Both the position numbers and the translations under genes were made by a program. The notes under the pieces were generated by a model that worked only from the letters and a program-made list of their open reading frames with translations, did no database searches and was not told where the DNA came from. A stretch of 64,000 nucleotides of DNA, from assembly GCA_018350325.1 (NCBI GenBank), contig JAEVLN010000012.1, positions 2,377,991 through 2,441,990 on the forward strand, written 5' to 3'. Position 1 is the first letter of the stretch. Every line of letters starts with the position of its first letter. Shown one piece after another: positions 22,431-33,400 of the stretch. This DNA is from Globodera rostochiensis. Its lineage: Eukaryota; Nematoda; Chromadorea; Rhabditida; Heteroderidae.

Positions 22431-25400
22431 TCATTTTCCGGCTATTTTCCCATCCTTTGCCCCAGGGGGGTCCGCCGTTTTCGTCGCGGCACTGTTCTTC
22501 TTCAGTTGTTTCTGTCCCTGCTTGTCGTCCAAGGCGCCGCTCAACCGGCGTTGTGCCTCCAGCAGAAAGCGTTTGTGCGCGTCGCCGCCCTCCGAAAGCC
22601 AGTCCAACCCCTCCGGGCCCAACTCCTCCTCGCCCGTGGAGGAGGAGGGCGTCCGGAAGCGTAAAGCCGGACCAAATCGTTTCTCGCGTCGTCGAAGCGC
22701 CACGAAACCGAACGGAATGCCGCCTGAAACAATTTGAAAAGTGACGCTGTGCAACGAACAAAATTCGTCGCTGGGGGGGGGGGAGACTGCCCCGGGGATG
22801 GGCCGTCCCATTTTCCAAAAAAAAGGAACTACGGAAAGCGCCATCGAAGGAGACCAGTCCAAGCAAGCCGACCTGCACTCCGTTGCGCGACTACGCACGC
22901 GACTGCAAGCAGTGCAAAAGTCAGTGCGCACGCGATCAAAACGGCCAGGAACCAGGCGGCACTGCGCAAACGTTCTGCGGTTGGGGATAAAAAAGGTCGG
23001 TCGGTCGGTATACAGTCAGTGGGACTCAATGTCTCGGACTGTTTTAAACCAATAGCAAAATGAAATTGAATTTTGAGTATCGGTTACTACGGTGGGTGTT
23101 ACCGTACCTCGGCTGAACGGTGGCATTGCCCTGGAGCTTTCCGTGCGTACGGTCACCGGCACTGATTGCCTCCGGCGTTTCGGCCCTTCCCGTGCCTCGC
23201 CAATTAGCACATAATCCGTGCCCTCGGCCAAACCGCGCACATCCAGCACCGTTTGGGGCAACACAATTGGCACCGTTTGATGCCATTCAGAGGACCCTTT
23301 TTAGGGGGGGGGCTTAGAAATGAATGAACAAATTTAATTTCTGTGCCTTTTTTGGTGTAGTTGAGAAGGAAGGACGAGCCGGACATGCGCCAGTGAACCG
23401 CGGAAGTGTTTCCCGACGGAAGCCAACGGACGCGCAACGCCGTGGGGGAAAGGGAGCGGATGCTGAACAAAGGCGGGTCCGGCTCTAAAGACAACAAAGG
23501 GGGAGAAGAAGTTGATGGTACCAATTAGGGGGACAAATTCAAAACCAATTAGGGAAACAATTCAAAACCAATTAGGGGCACAAATTCAAAACTCTGACCC
23601 CTGAGGGGCCATGTCCGCGTGTGGCGCCACGTGCGCGGCCCCTCACCGCCGCCCGTTTCGGCCCATACCGCGACGCGGAAGGGCGTCTCCGGGGACAACA
23701 ATTCGTGCAGGTAAAAGAGCTGACGACGCAAAACGAAAGTTTCTTCGGCGATTCCGGACGAAAGGTCTTTTTAAAGAATAAACGGAAGGCAATTAATTGA
23801 ATTTCGACGAACACTTTTATACTTTCGAAAGCGAGATAAAAGCCGCGGAGATTTCCGTTCGGATGCAGCGGCGGCTCCCACGTGGCGAGCAGCGTGCGCG
23901 AGCCCACCGAATGGACGCGCAAATCGTGCACTTTTGAGGGGGCTGATTTGTGAGCAGAGATTTACAAATTTATTGAATTTTGAAACTTTTGGGGGTTGGG
24001 GGAGGACAAAACCGGTTAATATCCCCCCCCCCCCGGATATCGGATACCCGGGATTCTGGACATCCGGAAACTGGACCCGAGTCTTTTTAGGTCAATTTTT
24101 TCTAATAATTGCGCACCCACCGCCTTCGATTGTTTTGAAAGTCAGCAAATTCGACGCTTCGCTTATGTATTGGCCGTTCAAAACGTGGACCTGCGCGGGA
24201 AATTTGGGGATTTAGCGAAACCAAATAAATCACTTTTATTACTTTGGCGCCGTAATTTGTTAGGGCCTGAAGTGCCGAAATGGTCGCTTTGGTGGAAGTG
24301 TTTGGCACAATTTGGGAAGTGATCAGAAAAGGGCGCGCAGAAGGCCAATGGTCGACCTGCGCGGGGGGGGGGGGGATTTTGACAAAAAAATTTGGAGCAA
24401 AACTTTCTGACCCACCCGAAAACCGCGGAAATGTCCCCGCACAGAACTGAAAAATGGTTATTTTTCGAAGTCCACAAAATGCCACCTTTCCGACAAAAGC
24501 GCCTCCCACTCCAATTCGGCCGTCGAATGATTTTGGTGCCCGACCAATCGGAGGTTGCGCGGCGCCTCCAATGGCACTGAAATTATCAAAGGGAATTCAA
24601 ATTTGGCGCCCAAATGTGGCATTTTGTTTTGACCGTCTTCGCCGGACCAGCCCATTTCAGTCTCCGGTTCAACTGCGGAAAAGCCGCGCGTATTCACCGC
24701 CCGCACTTGGACAAGAAACGGCCGAAAGGTGGGCTGTTCCCTCACAATGGTATGGTTCTGGTAAAAAATTTCTTTTCTTTTTTTTTTGCAAAATTTTATA
24801 TTTCTTTTTACTGCAAAAGGGTCCTCCACAAAGAATTCGTGCCATTCGGATTCGTCCATTTGCCGATAGCGCACCAAGTATTTCAGCCCCGGGGCATTCC
24901 ACACATTTCTTGCCAGAGGCGTCCATCGGATAACTTTCAAAATGTTGTGAAAAATCGACTCGCGTTCCACGAAATCGCTTTGTGCAAACCCAAATTGTCC
25001 GGTTCGGTGCCCTGGACGAGCACTGCGCTTGGGTTGGAGAAGGGCACGTCCGGAGGGGTCGCGCAGGGGGACAAGGCGACCGGCGCCGTCGCGGGGTCAC
25101 TCGCGCCGTACGCGTTGTGCGCGAACATACGGAAGGTGTAATTGACCTTTGTGGACAAACAAATGCCATGCCATCCCCGCCTCCCCCCCCCCGCAAGTGC
25201 CATCCCCGCCCTCCCCTCCCCTTCCCTCGCCCCCGCAAGTGCCATCCCCGCCGCCCTCTCCCCGCCGATTCATTCGCTTTTCGCTCACCCACGGCGCCAG
25301 CGGAATTGCCGCTTTGAACATTGCGCGCTTTGCCTTTTCCTCGCCCACTTTCTCCTCCCACACTTTTTGCCAATTCGCGTTGCGCTCGCGCGTGCCGAGT

Positions 25401-27988
25401 GCGTCCACCGTAAAGTGCGTGAGCGGCGCGCCGTTCTCCGCCCGTCGACGCCACACGACCAACGCGTGCTGACCGCTTGAACAGTCGACGCGCAACACTT
25501 CCGGAGGTTCGGGCACGTCTGCGCACAAAAGACATTAATTACATTAAGCCAAAACCATTTAAATGGCAACTCAATTAGCGTACCCCTAACTGTCAAATGG
25601 ACGGACGCCGTCTTCGCGTCGACGTCGGTGACCACAGAACACTCAACGCGTCCGGAGTTGCGTCCGCGCAGTTTGTTCAACTGCAACAAACTGGCCCCAT
25701 CTCTGAAACGGACAAAAAAATGCCATTGTTTTTGATTCCAAAAGATTTATTTAAAATATACGCGTCCGTCCGCGCGTTTTGCTCAATTCGCTTTCCGTCG
25801 CGTGTCCACACATATTCCAATGTCAGCCGCGGGTCGGCCACCGCGCGACAACGAAATTCGACGGATTCGAATGCGTCGCGGGTCAAAGATTCGGGCTGAG
25901 GCACTTCCGCGAAATAAGTTGGGTCTTTTGGGATGGAAAGAAAAACGATTTTATAGCTTTAAAAACAGAAAAAACTCACTGAAAACCTCCAGACGATTCA
26001 TTGCACGGTTTATGCCGTACCGGTTGCTCACATTACAGTAGTAGAAGCCGTCATCGACGGAAGAAAGGTCGTTAAGCCGGAGGGTGTGGTTGGCCAGAAA
26101 CTGACAAAAATGATCAGTGCCAAAGTTATTGGATTTTTGCCAAAAGAAGTGCCGCCCCCGTAATGCCGTCCCCCCCCCCCCGCAAATGCCGCCCCCCGCA
26201 AATGCCGTCCCCCCCCGCAACCCCGCAAATGCCGCCCCCCGCAAATGCCGTTCCCCGCAAAGTGCCGTTCCCCTCCCCCCCCCCCGCAAATGCCGTTCCC
26301 CTCCCCCCCCCCTCGAAATGCCGTTCCCCTCCCCCCCCCCGCAAATGCCGTTCCCCTCCCCCCCCCCCCGCAAAGCCGTTCCCCTCCCCCCCCCCCGCAA
26401 ATGCCGTTCCCCTCTCCCCCCCCCCCGCAAATGCGTTCCCCTCCCCCCCCCGCAAATGCCGTTCCCCTCCCCCCCCCCGCAAATGCCGTTCCCTCCCCCC
26501 CCCCGCAAATGCCGTTCCCCTCCCCCCCCCCGCAAATGCCGTTCCCCTCCCCCCCGCAAATGCCGTTCCCCTCCCCCCCCCGCAAATGCCGTTCCCCTCC
26601 CCCCCCCCGCAATGCCGTTCCCCTCCCCCCCCCCCCGCAAATGCCGTTCCCCTCCCCCCCCCGCAAATGCGTTCCCCTCCCCCCCCCCGCAAATGCCGTT
26701 CCCCTCCCCCCCCGCAAATGCCGTTCCCTCCCCCCCCCGCAAATGCCGTTCCCCTCCCCCCCCCCGCAAATGCCGTTCCCCTCCCCCCCGCAAATGCCGT
26801 TCCCCTCCCCCCCCCCCCGCAAATGCCGTTCCCCTCTCCCCCCCCCCCGCAAATGCCGTTCCCCTCGCCCCCCCCGCAAATGCCGTTCCCCTCCCCCCCC
26901 CCGCAATGCCGTTCCCCTCTCCCCCCCCCCGCAAATGCCGTTCCCCTCCCCCCCCCCCCCGCAATGCCGTTCCCCTCCCCCCCCCCGCAAATGCCGTTCC
27001 CCTCCCCCCCCCCCCGCAAATGCGTTCCCCTCCCCCCCCCCCCGCAAATGCCGTTCCCCTCTCCCCCCCCCCACAAATGCCGTCCCCGCAAGTGCCGTCC
27101 CCTCTCCTCCCGCACCCACCTCCAATTTCCCCTTCACCCCAACAATTGCCGTGTCGTTGGCGTCCACCCATCGGACGCGCGCCTTCGGAGCGGCGCGCAC
27201 ATCGCACGGGAAGTCGACGGAAGTTCCGCGCAACACTTTCCACACGCGGTGGGCACTGTGGCGAAAGTGTGGAGCAAAAGCTGTAGAGAAAAACACTGAG
27301 GGCGGGCGCAGTCAATTTGTGATTTCGAGAGTCTCGATGTGGTCATTTGGTTTGACCGCCAATTTCCCCCCGGGGGGTGGCCTTGCCCTGAACGTTGAGA
27401 AAAGTGGCGGCCGCCAAAGTGCCCTCGGGGCTGGTCGCGTTGCATTGGTAAAGCCCCGTGTCCAAATCCCTCTTCAGCGTGCGGATGCGCAGCAATTTGC
27501 CCCCGTCCAGCAAAATCCGTCGTCCGTCCTCCGTCCATTCTTCGGAGAGAAAAAACGAAAACAATTCAAATCGATTGAAGTGCCGCTCGCGGGGTCTTTC
27601 CCCGGCGGGGGTGATTTGATCGGAGACTCATTAAGGGGCGGGGCCAAATTACCGTGGAAAGGCACCGCGTTAAATGACCACCGGATGAGTGGCGGCGGAA
27701 TTCCCCGTGCCGGACAGTGCAAATCCGCCGTTTCCTCCTCCGAACGTTCCGTCGACGCGGGCGGCTCCCACTCCCATCGAAGGGGCGCTGAATTGGCAAA
27801 GGGACTTAAAAGGAAGGCGCCCAATCGGCAAGATCAAAGAGCGATCGATCAAAACCAGCCGAATTCAAAGTAAATTCGGCGCTGGACATGGCGTGCCACT
27901 TACCGCCGCTCGAAGTGTTCGGCAAGTTCGACAACAAAACCGGCAAAAGTGCGCAGAGGCGGCCGCCCATTGACAGCAGACGAAACAT
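22431..27988 (-). CDS. lad-2: L1CAM/neuroglian family cell adhesion receptor (LAD-2-like)
   Basis: Neuronal Ig-superfamily adhesion receptor. ATG at 27986-27988 opens a signal peptide (MFRLLSMGGRLCALLPVLL). Three Ig-like domains follow at about 27.8-27.4, 27.3-26.0 and 25.9-25.6 kb (cores such as ADLHCPARGIPPPLIRW and LYQCNATSPEG). Five fibronectin III domains lie at about 25.5-25.0, 25.0-24.65, 24.55-24.1, 23.93-23.57 and 23.5-23.1 kb. The motifs PDVPFSNP, QGTEPDNL and GWSGEDVPLEAP match neuroglian at the same positions, which fixes the family. A transmembrane helix (AAWFLAVLIACALTFALLAV) at about 23.0-22.9 kb precedes a short basic cytoplasmic tail ending ...AKDGKIAGK. The tail lacks the FIGQY ankyrin-binding motif, as in C. 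elegans LAD-2, but usual members have four or six Ig domains. A 0.95-kb G-rich minisatellite splits the second Ig domain. Confidence 0.87.
26155..27108. repeat. 0.95-kb minisatellite in L1CAM-like intron
   Basis: More than thirty tandem units of about 25-28 bases. Each has GCAAATGCCGTTCCCCT followed by a run of 7-12 C on the plus strand, which is G-rich in the transcript. It lies in the intron between the two halves of the second Ig domain (coding resumes on the minus strand near 26100). Unit length varies mainly by C-run length, so frames slip often and produce long glycine-rich or proline-rich false open frames on both strands. Confidence 0.92.
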
Positions 27989-29100
27989 TCTGTCAAATTT
28001 TACAAAATGCCCACCAAATAAATAATCGTTGTTTTAAATGAGTGTTTGGCATCTGCCAAAATGGCTGAGAATGGCGGCAAAACATTGAAAGCCGGCGGGG
28101 GAAGAGGCCAATTCATTTTTTGATTTTCCCGTTGGGACCCTTCCAAAAAGTTGGCCAAAGCCGCCGAGACAATTAGCCGAGGGCAATAAGCGGGCGGCCG
28201 GCCGTGCCGTGCCGGAACACGCCAAGCCAAACACAAAGAAACGGCGCTTCCGGCGAGTCTTTGGCATTGGAAAGGGACAAATCATTTCCCCCCCCTTTTC
28301 GAGCTTTAAATATTCAAACAAAACGCTTTTTGAGTTAGCCAAAAAGTGGTGACCGATGCTTTTAGAATTAAGAAAGCATTTAAATGAATTCATTTCATAC
28401 ATTAAAAAACATTCCCTCCCTTTCGAAAAAAATAGCGTTTTGTTTTTTGGACGCGGGCGTTGACAGCTGCCAAAAATTGGTTGGGCAGTCAGTGAGTGCC
28501 GGCGATTGTTCGGCACCCCCCCCCCCTCCCCCCAGGGGATATTCCCCTTCATTTTTCATTGTTGGCCCCAAAGGTTGGAGGAAAAACGGCGGCCGCCCCA
28601 AAAAAGGGGGCTTTAGGCGCTGTTAACGCCTCCACTTTTGTCCATCCATTCGTTCATTTACATCCATTTGACTGAAGGACGTTGAGAAGAAGAAGAAAGA
28701 AGAAGAACAGAGACAGAAGAGAGGAGAGAGACGAAAACATTCCAAGAAAAATAATAATAAAAGACGACAAATTTCCAAAAAAACTTTTTGCATTTCAAAG
28801 TGACAGAGAAAGAGTCGGTCCGGTCAAAGGAAGGCCCCCCCCCAGGCGTTGCCAACGAACGAATACCGTCGTTTGTTTGGCCAATTGCTTATTCTTACTG
28901 GAAATGAATGAAAATACATCAAACTTTAAGCAGTTTTTGTTGGCCAACCCTAAGGGCACAAAAAGAATATGAACTAATTACAAACAATCTCAAAGAACGT
29001 CAATTAAATTGATGAGTGACTCTGGTCCTCTCAAATTAGTGAGAACATTAAGCCATAAATGCGTCGCCATCGTCTTTGTTTCGCTTCTCCGTCTTCGTCA
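27989..29100. other. Intergenic region between L1CAM-like gene and S1P lyase
   Basis: About 1.1 kb between the start of the L1CAM-like gene and the stop of the S1P lyase gene, both on the minus strand. It contains short C tracts (28517-28533, 28836-28844) and a purine-rich AGAAGAAGA stretch near 28.69-28.74 kb. No coding exon is convincing. Confidence 0.6.
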
Positions 29101-31988
29101 TCACGTCCTTTCTTTGTTGTCCCCCTCCCCCTCCTTCTCCTCCTTCTCCTCCTCGGGGGTTGGCATCGATGCCGCCGCCGTATTAGTCCCGCCAATGTAT
29201 TTTGTATCAATGGACCCCCCATTCTGCTCCTGCTGCTGCTGCTGTTGTTCGTCGTCGTTCTGATTTTGCGTTTCCGTCTCCGGCGGCGCATTGAAGGTGA
29301 CCAACGCGTGCTCGCCATGTGCGTACAGTTCTTGAAGTGCTTCCAATCCTGTTGTGTTTATTGCGCTCATTAGTGGACTGTTTCGTCTTTTTTGTTTGTT
29401 TGAAAGGTGAAACGTACCGCCGGGCCTTTGGAGTTGGGACAGTTTGCGTCCCTCAATGCTTAACGTCCGCTTTCGAATGCCCTCCCCGTGAGGCGAAGTC
29501 GGAGTCGAATAAAGGGCATCGATGAACAAATTCGGCAGCTGATTTGGAATGCCGCGGTCGGAGAAGGCGGCGGAAATTCCGAAAATCACATTCTGAAACA
29601 TTAGTAAATATTCTGAAACATTAGAAATACATTAAATTTGATAAAATTTGTTCAGCAATTCCCCCCCCCCACCGTTTTTGTGGGGTACGGATAGTCCGTC
29701 GCGGTTAGAATTTTCTCGCAGCATTTCTTCAAATTGTCCGTCAATTCGTCAATGACGTCGCCTCTCGTCTGATGTTGGGAAATGGAGAATCTGAGAGCGT
29801 TCGGATTCTGCAAATTTTGGGGAAAAATTTGATTTAAAACACGGAATCGAAAGCAGAGACGACCAACCTGCAAGAAGGTAAAACTCCACCCCAATTCGTT
29901 CATCTCATCGCCCAATGCGTGAATTGGCAGTTTCGGGTTCGTACTGACAACGGCCAACACCGGACCCAACGGATCGCCGAGGACCTTTCAATGGAAGCAC
30001 AAATCAGTTTAAGACAATCCAAAGCCCCCCAACTTCTCTCACCTCCAACTCGGGGATTTCCTCCAATCGTCGCCTCAACATCCGCGAGGAGTCCAAGATG
30101 CGTTGTGTCCGTTCCACAAAGCCCAGCCGACCCTGGTAGAGCAGTGATGCCCATGTCAATGCAATCAGAAGACCGGACCGCGAGCCGTCCAACGTCGGCG
30201 AGGTATACATTCCGCCGGACCAGTGCAGGTTGGAGTAGCATTGGTGGTAAAGGAGGTCCGCGTCGCGGTAAAGGACGGCACTGGACCCGACGGGACAATA
30301 CGCATACTGAGGACGCAAAAATATGTTTCGATCATTTTAATTTTTGAGAAACTTGTTCAAAATGTGATCAAAACCAATGCAAAAGCCATAAAAATACCTT
30401 ATGCATGTCGACGCTGATCGACGTCACACCGGAAATGCGAAAGTCGAACATCGGTGCCGGATAGTCGCACTGCTCCATAAAGGGCAAAAGGAACCCGCCA
30501 ATGGTGGCATCGACGTGGACCGGAACACCAAAGCGCAGGCCGAGCTTTGGCAAAACGAAAAAATGCCAAAGAAAAAACATGGGAAAAAAACACCTGGGAA
30601 ATCTCCTCGATGTCGTCCATTATGCCGGTGACAAAAGCGGGGGCACTGGCCACAATCTGTGAACATTTAAATTAAATTAATTAATCACTCAAAAACTCTT
30701 TAAAAACAGCAACAGCACCAAGCAAGTCTCACGGCCAATTGCACGTTTAAGGGCACCAATGTTCACCACACTTTTGCTGTTCGTTTGTATCCGGACTACG
30801 CGCATTCTGACGAATGGGGGGAGGCCAACATTTTTAATTCGCAAAAAAGTAATTTCATTTACCCCAACATTTTCGCTGCCTTGAAAAATGCGACGTGCGC
30901 GTTGCTAGCCACAATGATTTCCGGCCTTCGGATGCCGTTTTTGTTGGCAAAATTTCGGTATGCTAAAAAATTATCGTTTTCACGTACCAATTCAATTGGT
31001 CTGTTCTGTTTCGCGTTCTAGGTTATTTTCGGGATTAATTATGTAAATTTAAAAAAAAATTGTGAAATTCGGTCAATGTAAAATTCGAATGCAACCGACC
31101 GAGACATGCCAAAATGACGGATTCGGACCCACTGGTGGTGATCACCCCACAACTTTTGGCGCCGCCGTGGAAAAGACTGCACAAAATTCGGATACATTCG
31201 GCCTGAATTTTGCAACTTTTAAAGACAAAAACAATTCTCGAATGCCTCCATTTTTCTTATGGCCGGGCACGCCTCGGGGAAGGTGGCATTGGAGTGGGAG
31301 TACAGCTCGAAAACCTGGAAATAAGATTCGAACCGTTTTTTTGAACAACAAAATCAATGTGAACCTGTCTGATCAGGCGCTGATAATTGCTGTCATCGTC
31401 CTCAATCGCAAACAGCGAGCCGCAAAGCCGCCCCCTCTCGAAGAGAATGTCGCTCATCGTCTTATAGGCGGTCGCTTCCCGGATGATGTCATCGGGGGGC
31501 AGTCCCCGATCGGGTAAATACTTGTAGAACTCCTTCAACCGGTCGGCCCGATGAATTCGATCTACCAAAATTTAAAGTCATCCATTTACTTCCAATTTCC
31601 AACCAAAAAGCCCACCCTCCAATTCCTTGTACGCAATTTCCTTGTCCTTTTCCCACTTTTGTTTGTACGACGAAAAGCTGAGCAACATGTCCCCCCACTT
31701 AATCCGAATGAATTCGAAAATTAAAAAAATAAATAAAAACACACCAATTGTCGTAATGAGACGAATTCTTCAAATTTCAACAGTTTCCGAACCCATTGAA
31801 CGAACAAAATGAAAGACATTGTGTAGAGAATAATTTGCCATTGTTCCAAATGGTCAAAACGGCGATTTCTGGAAATGGCAAGAAATATAAAGTCAATTTG
31901 TGATTGTTTAACCCCCAAACCAAACTTACACGAATACCCGCACGTCGTCGATTACTTGGGCAATGACTCGCCACGGCGTGTGGTCCAT
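29101..31988 (-). CDS. spl-1: Sphingosine-1-phosphate lyase (PLP enzyme)
   Basis: ER-membrane, pyridoxal-phosphate-dependent enzyme that cleaves sphingosine-1-phosphate to a long-chain aldehyde and phosphoethanolamine, the exit step of sphingolipid breakdown. Start chosen at ATG 31986-31988 (MDHTPWRVIAQVIDDVRVF). A membrane segment follows (WQIILYTMSFILFVQWV, about 31.8 kb). Family blocks occur in order: FHGGAKSCGVITTSGSES near 31.1 kb, RPEIIVASNAHVAFFKAA near 30.9 kb, FGVPVHVDATIGGFLLPF near 30.5 kb, then SISVDMHK, where the lysine is the expected PLP Schiff-base residue, spliced to YAYCPVGSS. SGGMYTSPTLDGSRSG and the C-terminal domain follow. The protein ends with an unusual acidic, glutamine-rich tail of about 80 residues (QQQQQQEQNGG...EEEKEEKEGEGDN). 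Confidence 0.93.
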
Positions 31989-32149
31989 CGGAAAGTCACA
32001 GAGACAATCAAACGATTTCGGTAATCACAAAAGACGAATTGTTGCATTTAATTCTATTGCATTACAATACAGTAAATTATGAACAAAAGTCCAAATGCAA
32101 TAAATGTAAATGTAAAATATTAAGAAAAATAATTTATTCACTTATAGCG

Positions 32150-33147
32150 TTAAAACGATCGTTTTCGAATTGCGCTAAAAATATCCAAATACTGGCTCAA
32201 AGTGTCAATTGCCATGTAATTGTCCGGCTGCTCACTGTGCCGTCTGAACACTTCCGGTTCCGACACTTTTGGGCGACCGAAAAAGAACTCGACGATCTCT
32301 TCGAGAAGACCTCGGCACTGGAGCACGATGTTGGAAGCGGCATATTCGATTTCGACAACCACTCCCTTAAAGGGAAAGGGATTTTGAAGTCAACGAAATG
32401 CCATAATAGGGCACAAAATGGTCAATTAAACAAACTTTAACGGACACCGTTGCGCCGGCAGTGGTCACAGTTCCGACACGTAGTCGGAAATCCTTCAGTC
32501 TGTACTCATTGCCCGTCACTTCGTATCGCGTCGGGTCCGTGACGAGTCCGGCGTTGTGGAATTTGTCCAGCTGAAGCTCAAAGCCGCGGTCGGCCGTTGC
32601 GCGTGGCGGCACGGGCGCCGGACGGCCGGCGGTTGACGGAGCAGTGCCATCGGCCAACCGATTGGCGTTGATGATGAACGAGCTGTCGGGGAAGTGCGAG
32701 TGGTGAAGCACGAAAAAGCCGCTGATTTGGGCGGCGATTTGCGACTGCGGTTTGTACCACAAGCAGTCGACTTTGAAGGATTTTGGCTGGCCCTGGGCAA
32801 CATTTTGGACACGTTAACCCAATCTAAAAATGGACTTTTAAGCGTCATTTCACCTGAAGTGTTGCGCCAGCCTGCTCGAAGAGCAGTTCCTAAATCTGTG
32901 TAGTAACAAATAGAACAGCCGCCCGCCAGGGCGAAAGAAATATGCAAAACTGCAATTTCAAAAAGCGTAGAATTTGTGACAAAGCAAATCATTCGAAAGT
33001 TCATTAATAATTTCTTTGCATTGAACTTTATAAAAAAAGAATAACCAGCGCCTTCTCCGACCTTTGGCTTTCGAAGACCCTTAATGTTTTGTGGTCCATT
33101 AACACTTTATGCTGATACGAATAGCGCACTTACCACGTAACACCCAT
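32150..33147 (-). CDS. mdt-20: Mediator complex subunit 20
   Basis: Head-module subunit of Mediator, linking transcription factors to RNA polymerase II in the nucleus. The first exon at 33145-33147 starts with MGVT and a GTAAGT donor, as in animal MED20. A later exon gives LLFEQAGATLQ, spliced by phase to GQPKSFKVDCLWYKPQ, matching the human segment ending in GTFCVDCETY. The core continues with FFVLHHSHFPDSSFIINANR, YEVTGNEYRLKDFRLRVGTV (cf. YCDFLVKVGTV) and VVVEIEYAASNIVLQCRG, and ends RKRSF with a stop at 32150-32152. One short exon between MGVT and LLFEQ is not resolved. The gene lies head to tail between S1P lyase and TOCA with tight spacing; a shared operon is possible but not shown. Confidence 0.85.
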
Positions 33148-33400
33148 GGCACCTAAATTAAAGCGTTAAACGACAAAAATGAACACCAACACAAACTGCA
33201 CAAATGTAACGCGTGTCGGATTAAACCAGAGCGAGCAAAGTTACTGATAAGACACTCACTCAATTAAGCCGACTTTAAATGTGACAAAAAACATCGTTTA
33301 AGCAACACATAAATTATACTCGTGAAAGAAAGACACAACAAAAGAAAACAATAAAATCAATATGATCACAGAAGTTCGACTCGTTACTATCCTTGTCGAC

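Noticed and set aside
25951..27315. Open frames of 300-540 residues rich in Gly-Ile-Cys or Pro-Lys-Cys on both strands
   Set aside because: They are translations of the G/C minisatellite in the L1CAM-like intron; real exons flank the array and splice around it.
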